NCBI GenBank assembly: GCA_946699065.1
Contig: CAMPDV010000096.1
Span: forward strand, 248,001 to 312,000
Direction: 5' to 3'
Source of the DNA: Loxodes magnus
Lineage: Eukaryota; Ciliophora; Karyorelictea; Loxodida; Loxodidae
DNA: 64,000 nt
Shown here: positions 11,555 to 25,259 of the stretch, piece by piece
How positions within the stretch are numbered: position 1 is the first letter of the stretch
How the letters are laid out: every line of letters starts with the position of its first letter
The notes under the pieces: model-generated
Databases searched by the model: none
Seen by the model: the letters and a program-made list of their open reading frames with translations, nothing else
What the model was told of the DNA's origin: nothing
Position numbers and translations under genes: made by a program

Positions 11555-14500
11555 ATGTAGTTTAATTTATTATTTAATCTAATTTCCGTGATAAGGATTT
11601 AAAAGGATTATTGTTAGCCTAATTATATCAGTTTATTTAGATTAAAACAAGCTTATCTTTAAAATATATGAATTGCAATCTTCATGCTGAAAACATATAA
11701 TCTAGATACTAAACTTAGTTAGATATGAAATCTGTTTAAATTCATAAAAAGTTTAGAATTATTATATAGTAGAAATATAGTCTCTTGGTTAAATAGCCAA
11801 ACGATAAATTTGGTATCAATATTGATATTTGCTTAATAAGATAAATTTGTAGAGTATTTCTACTAATATTTGTAAACTGACACTTAAAAATAGAAAGACG
11901 CTTTTTAAATAAAATGAAGTTGGAATAAAATATTATCTTATATCTTAAAAAATATGAAATCTTTCTTAGGATTTTATATATCATAAAGATAAAATCTATC
12001 TTAATATTATTATGCAACATATAAACTAATTAATTTGCTTAAGTTTAATGGAATTATTCAGTTAAAATAGGTAAAATAAGGTAATCTGAAACTTAAAGGG
12101 AAAGTATAAAATATGGAACAGTAATTTAGAGTAATTAAGTTAACTTATCACTAAAGATTTAGTAGTTAACCTTCTATCTTCTAATATTAATTAACCATTT
12201 TCTTAGCAAATGCTTATAATTCTAAGCATCAAAATTTAATTTTGCTTTAGATTTAAGGATTAAGGTTATAAAATCCAAACTATTTAAAATTGACGTTACC
12301 TACATCTTTCTATTTATTAATCTAAGATTTATCTTCATCATTTTCTAAATAAAACCACTAGTTATAAAAGACTTGCATATGTGAAGCTATTAATTATTTA
12401 CTAAGCAAGAAGATAAAAGCGCATATAATTAAAAGGATAGAATGCTAGGAACAATTATCTAATTAATAGCATCTCTACAATATAAGTATCTTAAGATTTA
12501 TAGTTGTAATTGAAAGGTAAGCATTAATTATTATAAATAGGATAAGCAAGTATTAATATTTAATGTTTAATGACTATTAAACGTGATTTTAATACAATTA
12601 GTAAAATCTAAAGTCAAAGTATATAGCAAACTCAAATGAAACTACATATAATTTAAATAAAGGAAAAACAAAAAGCATTAAAGCTCATAAAATAGAATTG
12701 AATCTTCAAGCCTTAAGATATATTTTTTGTTTTGTTAGTAAATTTAATTATTAAATATCTAAAATTTACTAGGCAATTAGTTTATACTACATTTAATATA
12801 AGCAACTTAAATCCTGTATTTGATACATAAATTAGAATAATTGCATTTATTTAGTTAGAACTTTTGTATATTTAACTTGGATTGCAAAGCTATTTAAGTT
12901 AATAAAGTGGAACTATCAAATTTGAGTAAAGCAAATAATTCTTACTATAAGTATAATTAAGCCTTTATCATTCCTTTTACCTAGTTTGATTAACTAACTA
13001 AGTATAAATAGTAAAATAGTAGTATAAGGTATAAATAAACTAATTGTATGCTTATAATAAAAAATCTTAATTTATTAAGAAATCAAAGGCATTTCATTAA
13101 GGATTATGTAATTAAAAATAAGCATAATTGAGTTTTATTTCTCTATTAAGTTAAATAAATAAATAAGTAATAATTGATAAAGAATAGCAATATAAGTATG
13201 CTAACTAATATCATTTGCTAAGCTACCTTTATTAATGAAAATTTTCTTAATATATTAATACTTTAAGATAATAACTTAAATCAATAAAATTAACTAACTC
13301 TAAATAAACATTTGCTATCTATATTTATGAAGAATATATAATAATAACTCTAAGCTTAAAATACAGAAAATGCTAATTTACTTTATTTCAAACCAAAATA
13401 GTTAGAAGCAAGTGCACCTTTATCAATTTTTAAGAATAAATATATTTTAATGGTAATAAATTTGTGTATCAACAGATAAATATTTAGCTACTTATTTGTT
13501 ACTTTTTCACTTAATCAAAATTTATAGATGTATAAATTAGATTTTTCTATATGTAAAAATAAGATACGAAGTAGTTAGAAGTTTATCAGCAATATAAGCT
13601 ACTAGCTATAAATTATTAATATTTGAATAGTTAAGAAGATAAATACAAATGAAAGTAGCTTAAAAGGCATTTTTAGCTACTTTTGGATTTAAATTAGATT
13701 AGAATATTTGGTGAGATTTAAGAAGAAAATAGAAGAAATTAGAATATTAAAAGGAATAAACCTAAAAGAATAATTGCATCTATATAAATTTATATTTAAG
13801 CTTAATCTAATTAAGTTATTAGCTTTTAGGATATATGATAAAAAGATGGTTGATATAATTAAGAAGTTTAAAGGAAATTTAATAAAAGATTAGGTGCTTA
13901 TAAATTAAAAAAATAGAGAGTTGATGAGACTTAAGTATTTATTTATGAGGTAATTCGATTTTAGAACGAACTTAAAGGAAATTATTAGTTTATAAATGAA
14001 GACTAACTAGAAAGGAAAATAAGCTTATGATTGTTAATCAAAATAAATATATTTAGTATCTTTTATCTAAATACTATTTTACAGTTAATCCTTCTTATTT
14101 ACATTTTGTAAACTGCTAAATTAGAAAATTCCTATGTAACCTTCATATATATTTTACTTTTATGTTCTTTAAAGTATTTAATGGTAATTTAAGTTAAAAG
14201 ACTATTAAAAAAAAACAATCAATAAGATATAGTTATTTTGCCTTTAATCTCGTTGCCTAATAAATATCTAAATAAAGGTTCTAATAACTCAAGCTTAAGG
14301 TTCTTAAAATAAATAAGCGAATTAAATATTTCTCGAATATAACCTAATAGATTAAACTTTAGAAGATATAACCTTAAGTAATTTGTATGACTATCTAGCC
14401 AAATATTATCAAATAAACCAAAATGCTAGCTATTATAAAAGAATGTAAGAGATAAAATTAAAGAAAATAGAGATATTTTATAAAATAAGTTAATTCAATT

Positions 14501-15013
14501 AGATATTTTATCTTCATAGTACTAATTATTTCAATTAAAAGCTTTATATGTAACTATGTGCTTATCTATTCAATACGATTATTACATAATAGTGTATCAA
14601 TTAGCATGTTGCCTTATATGCTTATAAGCAATTCTTTTTATTAATAGTAAACCAAAGTTTATAAGTGTAGATCATTAAAGAATTATACAAGTAATAAGAT
14701 TATTAACTGATGAAACTAAGAACTGCATAAAATCTAAATATCTCTTATATTTATTCCTTAAATTGTAGATATTAAGCATCTCTTTAGCTATATAAAAGGC
14801 TATAATCAAATAAATATTTAAATATAGATAAAAAGGAATGAGATGAGTAAGCAGGAGAGTAGCTTTAATGCAAGGTATTAAAAGATAATGCAAATAAGTT
14901 TAATTTTATAATGATAAAAGGCTATAGAGACTGTTAAAAGGAGTATTTACAAGTTAATCTGTTTTTAATTTCTAATGATATATGATGTATTAGTAAATCA
15001 GTTAACAAATTAA
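11555..15013. other. intergenic, 3.5 kb, very AT-rich
   Basis: About 20% GC throughout, with many TTAA and ATTA runs. I see no gene, RNA or clear repeat. Short hydrophobic open pieces here look like composition effects. Confidence 0.5.
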
Positions 15014-17269
15014 ATGGAAAAGATATAATTACTACTAGCTATTATTCTCATTTTTGGATGTATCTTCGTCTGCTTTAATTATTTATATTCCACTTATGGA
15101 ATCTAGTAATAGAACAACCAAATTTTACAAACACTATAAGCATTTTAGACTTAATAGATCTAGGAAATTAAGAATAAAAATGAATTAATCTAAAAGCAGC
15201 TTTAAGAGGAAAACTAATAACTTAGAGAAAAGCTTGAAAAAAGCGAAGCTGATATTAAGATCTTAAAAATATAGAGTGAAAAGGAAAAAACAGCATTGCT
15301 AGCATCACGTAAAAGTAATATATCTTAAAAGAAATAAAATGAAACTTAGGATAAAACTAAAAATGAAAAAACTGAATTCAAATAATTTTATAAAAGTGAA
15401 AAGTTGAAAATAAGCAAAGAATAAGAATAATACCTTGATTAAATATCTCAATAGATATAAAATCAGAAATAATAAGCTTAGCAGCATATTAAACTGCTTT
15501 AAAAGCTGGATAATTAATCTGATTTATTAAAGTAACTTAAACAAACCTAAATCATTTCAAACTAGCAAAATATTGAAACTAAATATTATTAAAAATAAAA
15601 GAAATTTCTATAAAGATATAAAGACCTAAGATAATAAATTTAAAATAAGCGAATTTAGAATGCTTCAAAAGATGAAGTTTTAAATAAAAGTTCTTAACGT
15701 TCAAATTAGAAGGGCTAAATGAATTTTACAAAACTGGAGTGACTTTAAGTTGTCAATCATTCTTTATCTGCTGAAGAAATATTGGAAAAATATGATTTTA
15801 ACTATCTAAAATAAGTTATTTTTTAGTAATGAAAGGAAACAGATTAAAAGGTATAAAACCCAAGTTAAATTTTGAATATGTATGATGGTATAAAGCAATG
15901 TGTTTAAGTACATCCCAACTAACTATGAGGAAAATATAACTTTCCGAAAAAGCGTTACTATCTATTATCAGCAACACCTAATGTTTATTCTTTTTGATTT
16001 CCATTCGCAGGAATGTAATACAGAATTTGTGGTTTTGAACCTGTTTTTTTTCTATAAGGCAAAAAAGAAGATTGAAATATTTAGTATTTTCAAAACATAC
16101 AGAACTGACTTCAAAGTAACAAATTTTAGACAAAAATAATAGATATTTTACCTCATTAGAAATACAAAGAAGGTACTATTTAGTTTAAAACATGAAGCCA
16201 AAACTTACGACTTTTCCTTCCTTTATTCTTTAAAAAAAATGATTTTTTACTTTAGGGAGATAGTGATGTTTTTTAATTCAACTGCAGTAGATTTTACGAG
16301 CATGAATATAACAAGTATAAGTTTTACCATTCATGGTAAGATTATTACTAAATAACTAACTCTAACTTTACTTTTAGAGGCAAGAAAATATGAGGAAGAA
16401 TTCTTTTTTATTTTCTATCTTACTAAGTGAAAGACTTCGTGTAGATTTTCTTTAATTCTACTAATTTACTTTCTTAATCAGAAGAATACAAATTTAAATA
16501 CATTAAAGATTAATTAGATCAGATATTTAATCTACCTAATAATGAATGGATGGGTTATGATGAAATGTATCTAAGTGAAAAAATTTAAGAATGAGAGTTG
16601 TATCAGGATAATAAAACGTGACTTGAGCAATAGTATAAATCTTATAAAATGAAATCTTCAGACTAACTTTTATTCAAAGGTGTAAAAAGAGGTAAAAAAT
16701 ACTTATAATAAAACTGTTGAACTATGCTTAAGACTACTTGCTGATAAAACATATAAAATCCTACCTGAAAAAGATTGTAATATTCATATAAGCAATGTGA
16801 ATTCTATCATTTGAGAAGAACTAATTAAGCTAACTTCAAACATTTACCCTGGTATTTCACTGTGTAATTTGGATGTAATTTCAGAAATGAACTGAAAAAA
16901 CTAGCTGAATATGCCATTTTAAATAATTTATAAAATGTGGAGCAATGAAAAGATATTTTAAGACATATAAATGGTATTTAGATATTAAACGAGTAAGAGA
17001 AGGTAAATGCAACAATAAATGAAGAGAGTTTAATAAAAGCCAACAATACTATAATTTCTTAACTTTACTAATTAAAGACTTAAAGGCGATTAGCATCTAT
17101 TATCTTCATATTTTAAATTCTATTTAAATGCATCAACTATTAGCAGTCATTTTTTAATTAGTTTGAAGATTAAAATATTATGCATATAATAAGAGCTGAA
17201 TGTTTGATATGTGTGTGTATTATGGTTGCTTAAAAACTAATTTAACAATTACAAACTTGTAATAGTTGA
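15014..17269 (+). CDS. type II membrane glycosyltransferase-like protein
   Basis: 751 residues, ATG to TGA in one frame. Residues about 5-25 form a single membrane helix preceded by a Lys, as in Golgi type II enzymes. Residues 30-235 are a Gln/Lys/Glu-rich coiled-coil stem. The remaining part looks like a GT-A-type catalytic domain. It opens with SFWFPFAGMQYRICGFEPV, has a DxD candidate (GDSDVF, D416 and D418), and near residue 508 has NEWMGYDEMYLSEKI, like the acidic motif that follows in lumenal transferases. About a dozen internal TGA codons fall at aromatic positions, mostly in this domain. The sugar and acceptor cannot be inferred. The last ~90 residues are poorer in motif content, and the stop is the first TGA after the conserved part. 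Confidence 0.7.
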
Positions 17270-19526
17270 ATCCATAAATTATATAGAATAATAATTTATC
17301 TAATGAAATCAAAAAATACTGTAAAGGTTTGACTATTACAGTTGAGCAATCATATATTAATAGTGCTAACAGCATTGATTCTATAAATTCTAATAGAATT
17401 ATTCTAACTGAAATAAAGAGATATTTCTATTAATAATTTTATCCTTTAGAAAAAATTAGGAGCAAGTTATAATACAGATGCAATCTGAAAAATTTGTTAA
17501 AGGCAAAATAAAATAAGTATATATAAAAAGCTAGTTAGATGGATCTTATATCCGACTTTTTTAGATATTAAATTATAAAATTTATTCTTTTAAAAATTGA
17601 AGCTGTGATAATTAACTATTCACTCCAAGGTAGAAAATATTATCAAAGCTAGAATATTTTTAATATAAGAATATTAGTAGTTTAATATGGCAAAGGTTTT
17701 CAAAAATATAAATATTTGAAAAAAGATAGTAGAACGAGAAAATAAAATTTTAATCAAGATAAGTTTATTAAAAGAACAATATAAGGAAAAATTGGGTAAT
17801 TATCTTACAGTTCTACAAAGTCTATTAAATATTAAAAAATAACTATACAATAGTTTCTCTTAATATAATAATTTATGAATTTAACTATTAATTTTAAGAA
17901 AAAGCAATTTGATTTGATACTCTACTAATGTTAGCAATTTTTGTTAATTTTGGTTGGATAAGCAAACGAAATATTTTCTTTATTTAAGATAATATATAAA
18001 AATTTAACCTTTGCTTAGTATCATTTAAAGTATTTTAGTTTAAAATAAATATTCTTATTAGTTACCTTAAATAGCTTATGATCAAAGCAAAAATATTTTA
18101 GAATTTTAAATTTTAAGAATATAGTCCTTTTACTTTACTTTAAGACATATCTAACCTCTTTTTTGTTTAAGTTATATATTTTTGAACACTCGAAATTAAA
18201 TAAATACTTAGTGGTGGATTTACATAAATCTGATCACTAAACTGACTAATTTAATCATATTTTTAATCTAATTAATTATTTTTGAATATAAAACAAGCAC
18301 TATTTTTTAATTATTAAATAGGTAATAAAATAAAAAAAAGCTTTAATATCTTGATTATTTGCTATAAAGCAGAAAACTTTAGTAAGCATCATAATCATTC
18401 TGAAAATATCTTTTTATATCCTTAGAAATGTTAGAATTATATATATTATTTTTTTATATTAGTTGCTTAAATTAATATTTTTTTGTCTGACTATAAATCT
18501 AAAAAGTTATTTAAATTTTAAAAGCTTAGTTAAATTGTAGAAATATTCTTAACTTTAAAGCTTTAATTTTTTTAATTAGTCTTTATTAATCTATCCATTT
18601 GCTTCAAATCAATAAGAAGTATAGTAGTTAAAGAATATCTGGCTAGATTTTTTTTATAATTATTTTAAATTTTATAATCAAACACCTAATTTATTAATAA
18701 TTAGTTATACAAACTAAAAGAATAGAAAAAATAAAACTCCAATGCATTATTATTAAGTTTAATACATCTATCTATTTTATTTTACTTTTACATGATAGTT
18801 TGATTATCAAATTTTTTATTTAAAATTACATATTAAATTTAAAGTTTTCTTCTACTTACTATAAATTACATTCCAATTTCAATTTCATTCATATTAATTG
18901 AAATCTCACTCTGAACTTAAGAAAAAAAGAAGAGTATATAATCACTTAAGAATCTATTATTTGATATACTTTATATAAAAACATATTGCTTTATTTCTGT
19001 AGCAGTATATTTATAATTTTAATACTTTTAAAGTCTAAGCTATTCTTAAATAAAATCCAACAAAAAACATTCCATTCCATTCTTTTTCTCTTCTATATTA
19101 TCTGAGTTTTAAATAGCTTTAGTTTTTATAAATTTACTTTATGTATTAGAAATTATTTAAAGCTAGTTGTATATTTTAGTATTTTAAATCTCTATAAGAG
19201 GTAATAAAGATAATCAATGTAATACTCTATCTTAAGTCTATATACTAAGCTTTTTAGTAAGTCCATTAATTATACTTGCTTCTCATTAAATTTTTAGTAG
19301 GATAATTAAGCAATTCAAACTTAAGCAAATTCCAGTTGATTCTAATATAAAATATGGTTGCATATATAATTGAAAATAGGTAATTTAAATAGCTTTTAGA
19401 AGTAATTTAGAATGAAATATCCTACTTAAATAGTATAAAATAGTAAATTAAATATCCTTAGATTTTAAAATGTAGAGCAAAATACCTAATATCAAATAAA
19501 TTAAGTCTTTGGTATCTAATAACAAC
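17270..19526. other. intergenic, 2.3 kb, AT-rich
   Basis: Nothing recognisable apart from A/T-rich low-complexity sequence. It must contain the promoter of the prolidase gene at its right end. Confidence 0.5.
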
Positions 19527-20891
19527 ATGTTTAAGATGAACTAGTTGAGCTTCATTAGTTAGGCGAATCTTCCTGAAAATTCGATTTGTATTTTTAAGGG
19601 TGGATAATAATAGAATTTCTATAATAGTGATACTGAGTTAAAATTCAGATAGGAGTAGTACTTTAATTATTTGTTTGGAGTAATAGAGCCTGACCTTTAT
19701 GCTTCTATTTATATTCCTCCTGCTTAATAGACTGGAATAAAAGTAATTCTATTTGTGCCGAAATGGGATAATAATTTGAGTGTCTGGATGCAACCAAGGG
19801 ATCTTGAATATTTCAACACAAAATATTTGACTAAACATGTTGATAATATAATGTTGATTGATGAATTAGAGTACTATGTTACTTAACTTAACCCAAGTAA
19901 AATTTACATAAATGGAGGTGTTCATCCATATGGAAAATAGGCTAATTTAATTCCTTCTTTTCCTTGGTTGACTTAGTTTTCTTTAGATAATACTACTATA
20001 AATCCTTCTTTATAAGAATCCAGACTCATCAAATCTCAGTAAGAAGTTTAACTCATTCAAGTTGCAATTGAAGTGACAAGTTAGGCAATAAAAAGTGTTT
20101 TGAAAGCTAGTAAAACAGCTTAATACGAATTTGAACTGGAGCAAGTCTTTATAAACGAAGGAGCTAAATTAGGCTATTAATTATTTGGATTTGGAACAAT
20201 AGTAGGTAGTGGTCCAAATAGTGCTATATTGCACTATATTGATAATGATGCAGAAATTAAAGAGGATCAGCTAATAGTTTTTGATTGTGGTTATGAAATA
20301 TATGGATATACAGCTGATATCACAATGACATTTCCATCAAGAGGAAAATTCACTTAGCAACAAAAAGATATCTACAATATAGTTCTTTAAACTAACTTAG
20401 AAGTCTAATCTTTAGTAAAGCCAGGAATCAATTGGAAGGATTTGCATTTACTTTCTATCAGGCGTATTACTGAAGGTCTTTAAAACTTAAATATTATAAA
20501 AAAGGAATTTACGATTGAGGAGTTAATTGAAAAGAAGATTGGAAATAAGTTTATGCCTCATGGTTTAGGACATTATTTGGGCATTGATGTACATGATGTT
20601 GGAATTTATTTACCAGAACATAGTTTTCCAGGAGTTCGAGTTGCTAGAATTCTCAAGCCAGGAAATATAGTGACTGTAGAGCCAGGAATCTATTTTTCTA
20701 AGTTTTTACTAGATATAGTAAAATAAGAAGAAGTTGGAAAATATATTAACCAAGAAGTTTTCTAGTAATATTAGAATGTTGGAGGAATTAGAATAGAAGA
20801 TGATGTTCTAGTAACAGAAGAAGGATGCTTAGTATTAACAAAGGGAAAAGTTCCAAGAACAGTACAAGAGATAGAGGAATTTATGAGCTGA
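19527..20891 (+). CDS. PEPD: Xaa-Pro dipeptidase (prolidase), M24B metallopeptidase
   Basis: Cleaves dipeptides ending in proline or hydroxyproline, a cytosolic step of peptide recycling. 454 residues, close to the usual 450-490. The pita-bread domain has all five metal ligands in order: D253 (VFDCGYE), D264 (TADITMTFP), H345 ([10 protein letters not shown]), E385 (TVEPGIYF) and E424 (IRIEDDVLV). The N-terminal domain (1-175) carries the usual [11 protein letters not shown] and INGGVHPYG-type segments. A second ATG lies three codons downstream (19536). No in-frame TGA occurs before the stop, and all tryptophans are TGG, unlike many neighbours. It converges with the kinase gene on the other strand, with stops only 76 bases apart. 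Confidence 0.93.
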
Positions 20892-20967
20892 AACAACAAA
20901 CTAATTTCTAAAATTTATTTAGCAAAATATATAATGTAGCTCAATATTATTATTAAAGTATTTCAGT

Positions 20968-22446
20968 TCATTTGTTAATTCTTTGAAAGGCTAACCCTGT
21001 TCCTGAAATGTTATCCCCAGCTCCGACAGTATTAACTACTTTTGTGCATGTCAATGCAGGACTTATACAGCACTGAATATTTTCATTTATGTTAGAAAAT
21101 ATTTTAGTAAATTATTCATCGCCACTGCAAGCAACTTCATCAACATCAGGCTTGTCAAGGTTATCAACTTATAAGTATTTTTTTCCACAAACATATTAAG
21201 TTCCAGTTAGAGAAGCAAAAGAGACTGCTTATCTTGATGTGCTCCATACATCTTTTTTATTACAGATAATTTGAGTTTTCAAACTATGAAGATGGACTCT
21301 ATTCAATTGATTATCTTAGAAAAATTTATTCAAAAAGTTTCCAAAATCATCTATCAATTCCTCGAAAGTTGGTTTACTCTCACTTGAAGCTAAAAGTCTC
21401 TATTATTAAGAAAAAGTAAGAATTTGTTTTACCTCTTATTCATTAAGTCCAATAGAATCAATTGTTTATACAAATTTCAAAAACTCTTAATAATGCTTAG
21501 GATCGCTTATGTCTGCGGCTTCTGTATGCACTTTAATGTTTTTTTAATGAAGCTTTTAAACAAAATCTTTTAAGACAGAATATGTTGCCTCATAGTCAGT
21601 AATCTTCTAATCTAATAGCTATAAGCCAGCAAAAATAACTAGAGATACATCATCAGCAATTTCTATTTATGAGAGAACTTTTTAGGTAAATATGTCTATA
21701 TTATACTTATCATTGTTTATATAGAACCTGTTAGTTCTTTTTGCTTAAATTTGTGAAGTTAATTTTACTTTTTCCCATATCTAAAGAGCCAGATGAATAT
21801 CATGATGTTCAGATAATTAATGTAAAACTACGTTTGAATGCAAAATGTCTACATATTATTTAGGCACTGATGAATAAAGATCTACTTAGCATCCAAGTAT
21901 TGCCATTCTATTAGCAATAGTAGCGCCGTTACCTCCTAGAGATTTTCTAACCTTTATGATAGAACTAGGTAAGCCTTCCTTTTCCTTGGAGCATTGCTCT
22001 ATTTTTTCTGTAAGTAGTGTCATCATTTCTGCAGTAGCAGTAATTTCAAAAGAGCTTCCTGTTTATGCAAAAAATAAAACATGTTACTAGAATTCTGTGA
22101 AATTTTAAATCAAAGGATAGAACTAAGGAGTGAGTTAAGTAACATCAGGTAGTAAATAATCTTCACACAACTTAACGTTTGCAGTGATATCTTCTGAAGA
22201 GGATCCAATAACGGTCACTTTGCAGTTTTACTTATGTGGCTTAATATTCTTCTCAAAATATTGGCATTTCTACAAAACAGTCACATTGCTTGAGTAAAAT
22301 TCACAAGCATTTTCTTGAAGATTGTCAAGAATACTAATTTTTTCTTTGGTAACAGTTTTAGAGCTTTGCATAGAAGAAGTTTTCATCCACATATAGGCCA
22401 TATAGCATATTCCTATAGTTATTATAATGATAGATGATTTTTACAT
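20968..22446 (-). CDS. ADPGK: ADP-dependent glucokinase (ADPGK family)
   Basis: Phosphorylates glucose with ADP rather than ATP, allowing glycolysis to start when ATP is low. 492 residues against 497 in the human enzyme. A hydrophobic N-terminal helix (about 5-21) fits the ER-anchored form known in animals. LGGNGATIANRMAILG near residue 170 is the sugar-binding glycine motif. HTEAADISDP and IGLNEQE are family hallmarks, and NTVGAGDNISGTG carries the catalytic Asp (about 478). The start ATG is followed by TAA (Gln). No in-frame TGA precedes the stop. The gene faces prolidase tail to tail and follows the palmitoyltransferase gene on the same strand by 379 bases. Confidence 0.9.
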
Positions 22447-22825
22447 TTTTATCTTCTAAAATATAATGCAATTATTAAACACATCTATATATCACTCACT
22501 TATTATACTCTATATCAACTTAAACACTTTAGTCTCAAATCTAACTAATTTATTAAAACTCAGCAAACTACTAAACATAATTTTTTGTTAGAGTAAGGTA
22601 TGAAAATATTAGAGATCAATGGGATATCTTATTAGTTATTAGAGCCTAAAATATCTGCTATATTGTTTTACTTCAATCTTGATATTTTAACAATTAAATG
22701 GCCTTACAAAGTAGTAAACATATATAGGGGATTAACTAACTATATAATATTACATTCTGTTTAAATTTCTTTCACTCTATATCTAGATAAATTCAGAATT
22801 TCATTATTTGTTACATTTTTGAGCA
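22447..22825. other. short spacer between two minus-strand genes
   Basis: 379 AT-rich bases between the stop of the DHHC gene and the start of the ADPGK gene. It must hold the ADPGK promoter. No motif stands out. Confidence 0.5.
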
Positions 22826-25259
22826 TCATTTTGAGGAGATGGAATAAAGCAAATAAAGAATTTAGAGGAGGCAATGAAATGTTTTAATGTAGAATTAAAT
22901 GTAATAAAGATAAGGAAGTTAATAGAAGTAGTTAAAATGTTAAATAAATTAACAGCAGATGAAATGCTTGTACTTTTTTGGTGGTAAACTTTATGGAATA
23001 ATCCACTAAGTTATTTCATTTTTAGGTCCACAGAAGTATATTAAATTTTTAAATGTGCCTCGAGTAAAGGGAGAGCCAAGATTTTTTGGCCATTATTTTA
23101 AATATGAAATTCTAAACCATGATACATTCTCCCCTATATAATAAACTTACAAGTTGTTTAATTTACTACTGCTAAGAATGAATGGAAGTAAATAAGACAG
23201 CTTACCATCAAAGTAAAAAATCCTACTATAATACTAATTATAAGTCTAACTCAATTATTTCCAAATCATTATAGAATATCTTTACTTGGTTCATAAGACA
23301 TTCCTAACTATTTATTCAATTATAACTTACCCAAATCATACTCCATCATAGTGTTATTCCTTGAAATACAAGATATCACCAAAAATGACATCTGTTTTTT
23401 TCTCCAACACATGTTCCTAGCCAAGGACAGTGATGATCATGTGTAGCGACACATCGTTTACAATCTCGGCAATGTTTAGCTCTGATTGGCTGCTCTAAAT
23501 TGCAAGCTGTGCAATAACGATTTTCTACCAAAATAATATTCGATTATAAGCTTTTCTTACAATTATTGCTTTCTTTCTTATCAGAAGAACTTTTGCTAGT
23601 TTCTTTTTAGCTATCTTAGTCTTTTTCTTTGTCCATTTCTTCAATTTCTTAGCTTAAATTATAATCAATAGGCATCTAGATATTAATATCTCTTGCTTAC
23701 AGAGCAAAATGGCTATCGTTAAAATCTTAGGATATGTATAGTACATTTGATTAGTCCTTTCTTTCTAAATCTTCTTCAGATTCATTTTATTAGGTGTTGC
23801 TTTCTAAATTTTATTCTGCTGTGTCCACTGAATCATTGGATTTCTATGTTTTTTCTTCTTCAATATTATTTATTGCGGGAGCATTACCTGATTATTAAAT
23901 TGATTTTCTTTCTTCTTCATTCATCACATGAAACGAAAACTGCTTAGATTAAGGCTATCCAGCAAAGGGAAGCCCTATTTATTACTAATCACCTTCGAGG
24001 TTTTTTCTCTGATTATATTTCTAATTATCGCCTAAGTTTTAATTATTTTCAGTGATTTTTTGTTGTTAATTTAAGTGAATCTGTTAAGTACTAAAATTCT
24101 GTTCATTTCTTTCTTTTAAATTTCATCTTTGAAGCGTATTTTCATTTTTTTGCATGTCTTTCAGTTTAATTGGTTTTTTTTAATTATTTTCAACAACTTG
24201 ATGGTCTTTATTGACTTCTTTCAACAAACTTACATCTGTATTTAAAACTGCCTAAATCCTCTAAAACTCTGAATTACTGTTCTACTCTTTCTCTAGGCCA
24301 TTTTACGAATTGGCTAAGCTTGAAATGCCTCTAATTCCTGGACTTCCTACTGTTCTTTCAGATAATAATTAAGTTTCATCAATGCTATTTCCTTATTATT
24401 TGTTAAGTTTATCATTCTATATTCTTTCATATCTCAAACTTTTATTTTGATTTCTAATATCTTTTAACACAATAGGTGAATCTTATCTTGTACTCATTGA
24501 AATTCCATTATCAAATGCAAATGATTTTGGAGTATTACTACTTCCAGGATCAATAACAGACTCTAATTCATTAATATTATACTAGCTTTCCTAGATATAT
24601 TAGCAGTTAGGATCCATATCGTCATAGAAGGCATAACCTTGAGGGTGATTTTACTCATTATTATAAGTTTTATAATATCTATTAATTTCTTAGCATTGAG
24701 AGATATTGTTTACTTGATCAGACTCACTTTTGCAAATTATATTTTTTGAGCTTTATTTGTCTTTAGATTATTCTTAGAGTTGATTTTCAGTTATCACTTT
24801 CACTTTTCTATTTGTACCCTTATTTTTTAAACTTGTGCTATTAAAAATCATTTCTTTTCCTTAAACTTTGCTTTGGATTTCAGCTTTCTGATCAAATTTT
24901 TCACTTGAAAATTAGCGTTTCTTTTCATTGGTTTCCTCTATAAACAAATTCGTAGTCTATCTACACGCATTTTCGTTTTTACCACTACTTTATGTTCTAT
25001 TATCCTAGCTTTATACAATCCCTTGTTGTTCTTCCATAGTTAATGGAAGTGGATTTACAAACCCAGGATCTTTACAGGAAGCAAACAGATAAAGAGCAGT
25101 CGAAATAATGGCCATGATAAAGAAAGCAATAGTGTCAAGTTTATAAGTTTACTATACCTAAGGGACATAAAAGAATAGAGCTACAATAACAACAGATTCA
25201 AAAAGCAAATAAAAAATAGGTGCTTTAGATCTAATAAATAAAGAAAACTTACCTTTCAT
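22826..25259 (-). CDS. DHHC palmitoyltransferase, three exons
   Basis: Transfers palmitate to cysteines of membrane-associated proteins. Spliced length is 797 residues. Two membrane helices (about 12-30 and 40-60) are followed by the CKDPGF motif. About 480 residues of Ser/Asn/Gln-rich linker come next, then the zinc core with CRDCKRCVATHDHHCPWLG (DHHC at 608-611). Two more helices and the TTWE and SPFTRG elements complete the family pattern. Two introns are required: 23308-23330 (23 nt) and 23134-23150 (17 nt), both GTAAG...TAG on the minus strand. Removing them joins the conserved frames exactly, and the exon lengths add up in frame. Several TGA codons read as Trp, including TGG-TGA pairs in the third helix. 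The very C-terminal 45 residues are weak and the end could lie earlier. The long linker between the DPG motif and the DHHC core is unusual. Confidence 0.9.
23134..23150 (-). other. 17-nt intron
   Basis: GTAAGTTTATTATATAG on the minus strand. Its removal turns ACA ACT T...GG GAG into the DHHC-family TTWE motif and restores the SPFTRG frame. Confidence 0.85.
23308..23330 (-). other. 23-nt intron
   Basis: Starts GTAAGTTATAATTG and ends AAATAG on the minus strand. It is needed to join the DHHC core frame to the following membrane helix frame. The boundary choice is the best GT...AG available but not proven. Confidence 0.65.

Noticed and set aside
25252-25259. Intron right after the DHHC gene's start codon (GTAAG present)
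   Set aside because: The frame is already correct without splicing, and removing a GT...AG piece there breaks the membrane helix frame.
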